From Proteromonas lacertae (Eukaryota > Sar > Bigyra > Opalinata > Proteromonadidae): a stretch of DNA of 21,669 nt. The stretch is from the NCBI GenBank assembly GCA_002245135.1, contig NGBS01000666.1:1-21669 (forward strand). The letters run 5' to 3'. Of the stretch, positions 21,517 to 21,669 are shown piece by piece (positions within the stretch are counted from its first letter, which is position 1; every line of letters starts with the position of its first letter). The notes beneath the pieces were generated by a model. It had not been told where the DNA came from, did no database searches, and saw only the letters and a list, made by a program, of their open reading frames with translations. The position numbers and the translations under genes were made by a program.

Positions 21517-21669
21517 AATAATGAAAGATAGTGATAATAATTTAATGATATGTAATGAAAGGAAAGAATTGTTATATAATGATGATATAAAGATTTTAAT
21601 AGTTCTACAAAAGAATATTATCTTTACAATGATAAATGGACAATAATTCGAGATTTATTGATACAATCA
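21517..21669 (+). other. Possible further coding fragment at the right edge
   Basis: After the kinase stop, MKDSDNNLMICNERKELL opens at 21523. Close to the edge a different frame gives STKEYYLYNDKWTIIRDLL, which looks protein-like. It could be the tail of the kinase remnant or the start of another gene. I do not recognise it. Confidence 0.3.

Overview
The window is from an A+T-rich unicellular eukaryote. The genes are split by very small GT-AG introns. TAA, TAG and TGA are all used as stops, so the code is standard, and intergenic gaps are short. Targeting-like leaders, a signal peptide, Deltex, Rlp7-type and ELO proteins exclude a bacterial origin. I cannot place the organism in a named clade. 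Nearly every intron reads gta...tag and is 22-49 nt long.

Layout. 1-8120 (minus strand, tandem array): a very large secreted or surface protein with putative-Ig and PA14-like domains, running off the left edge; a PWWP domain fused to deoxycytidylate deaminase; a DeSI/PPPDE cysteine protease; a type II thioesterase-like hydrolase. 8680-10142 (plus): a Deltex-type E3 ubiquitin ligase. 10159-12864: a hAT-family DNA transposon with a perfect 8-bp target duplication, inserted between the stop codons of two convergent genes. 12909-14863 (minus): a nucleoredoxin-like protein whose two domains have each lost half of the redox motif, and a small coiled-coil protein resembling DASH/Dam1 subunit Duo1. 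14919-17186 (plus): a divergent Hsp70 fired from a 55-bp intergenic region shared with the Duo1-like gene. 17295-18150 (minus): a uL30-family protein closest to ribosome-assembly factor Rlp7/RPL7L1. 18204-19482 (plus): a probably mitochondrial J-domain protein. 19622-20484 (plus): a fatty-acid elongase (ELO). 20780-21516 (plus): a decayed pseudokinase.

The genes do not form one pathway. Chaperones (Hsp70, J protein), protein modification (Deltex, DeSI) and lipid metabolism (thioesterase, ELO) recur, but physical linkage in a eukaryote is weak evidence of joint function. The most unusual items are the PWWP-dCMP deaminase fusion, the split redox motif of the nucleoredoxin-like protein, the tiny introns (including one inside the zinc finger of the transposase), and the fresh transposon insertion.

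Caution: single-base frame breaks, mostly in homopolymers, are common at both ends of the window (1-740 and 18.4-21.7 kb) and rare in the middle. This looks more like consensus error near contig ends than biology, except for the kinase, which has also lost its catalytic residues.
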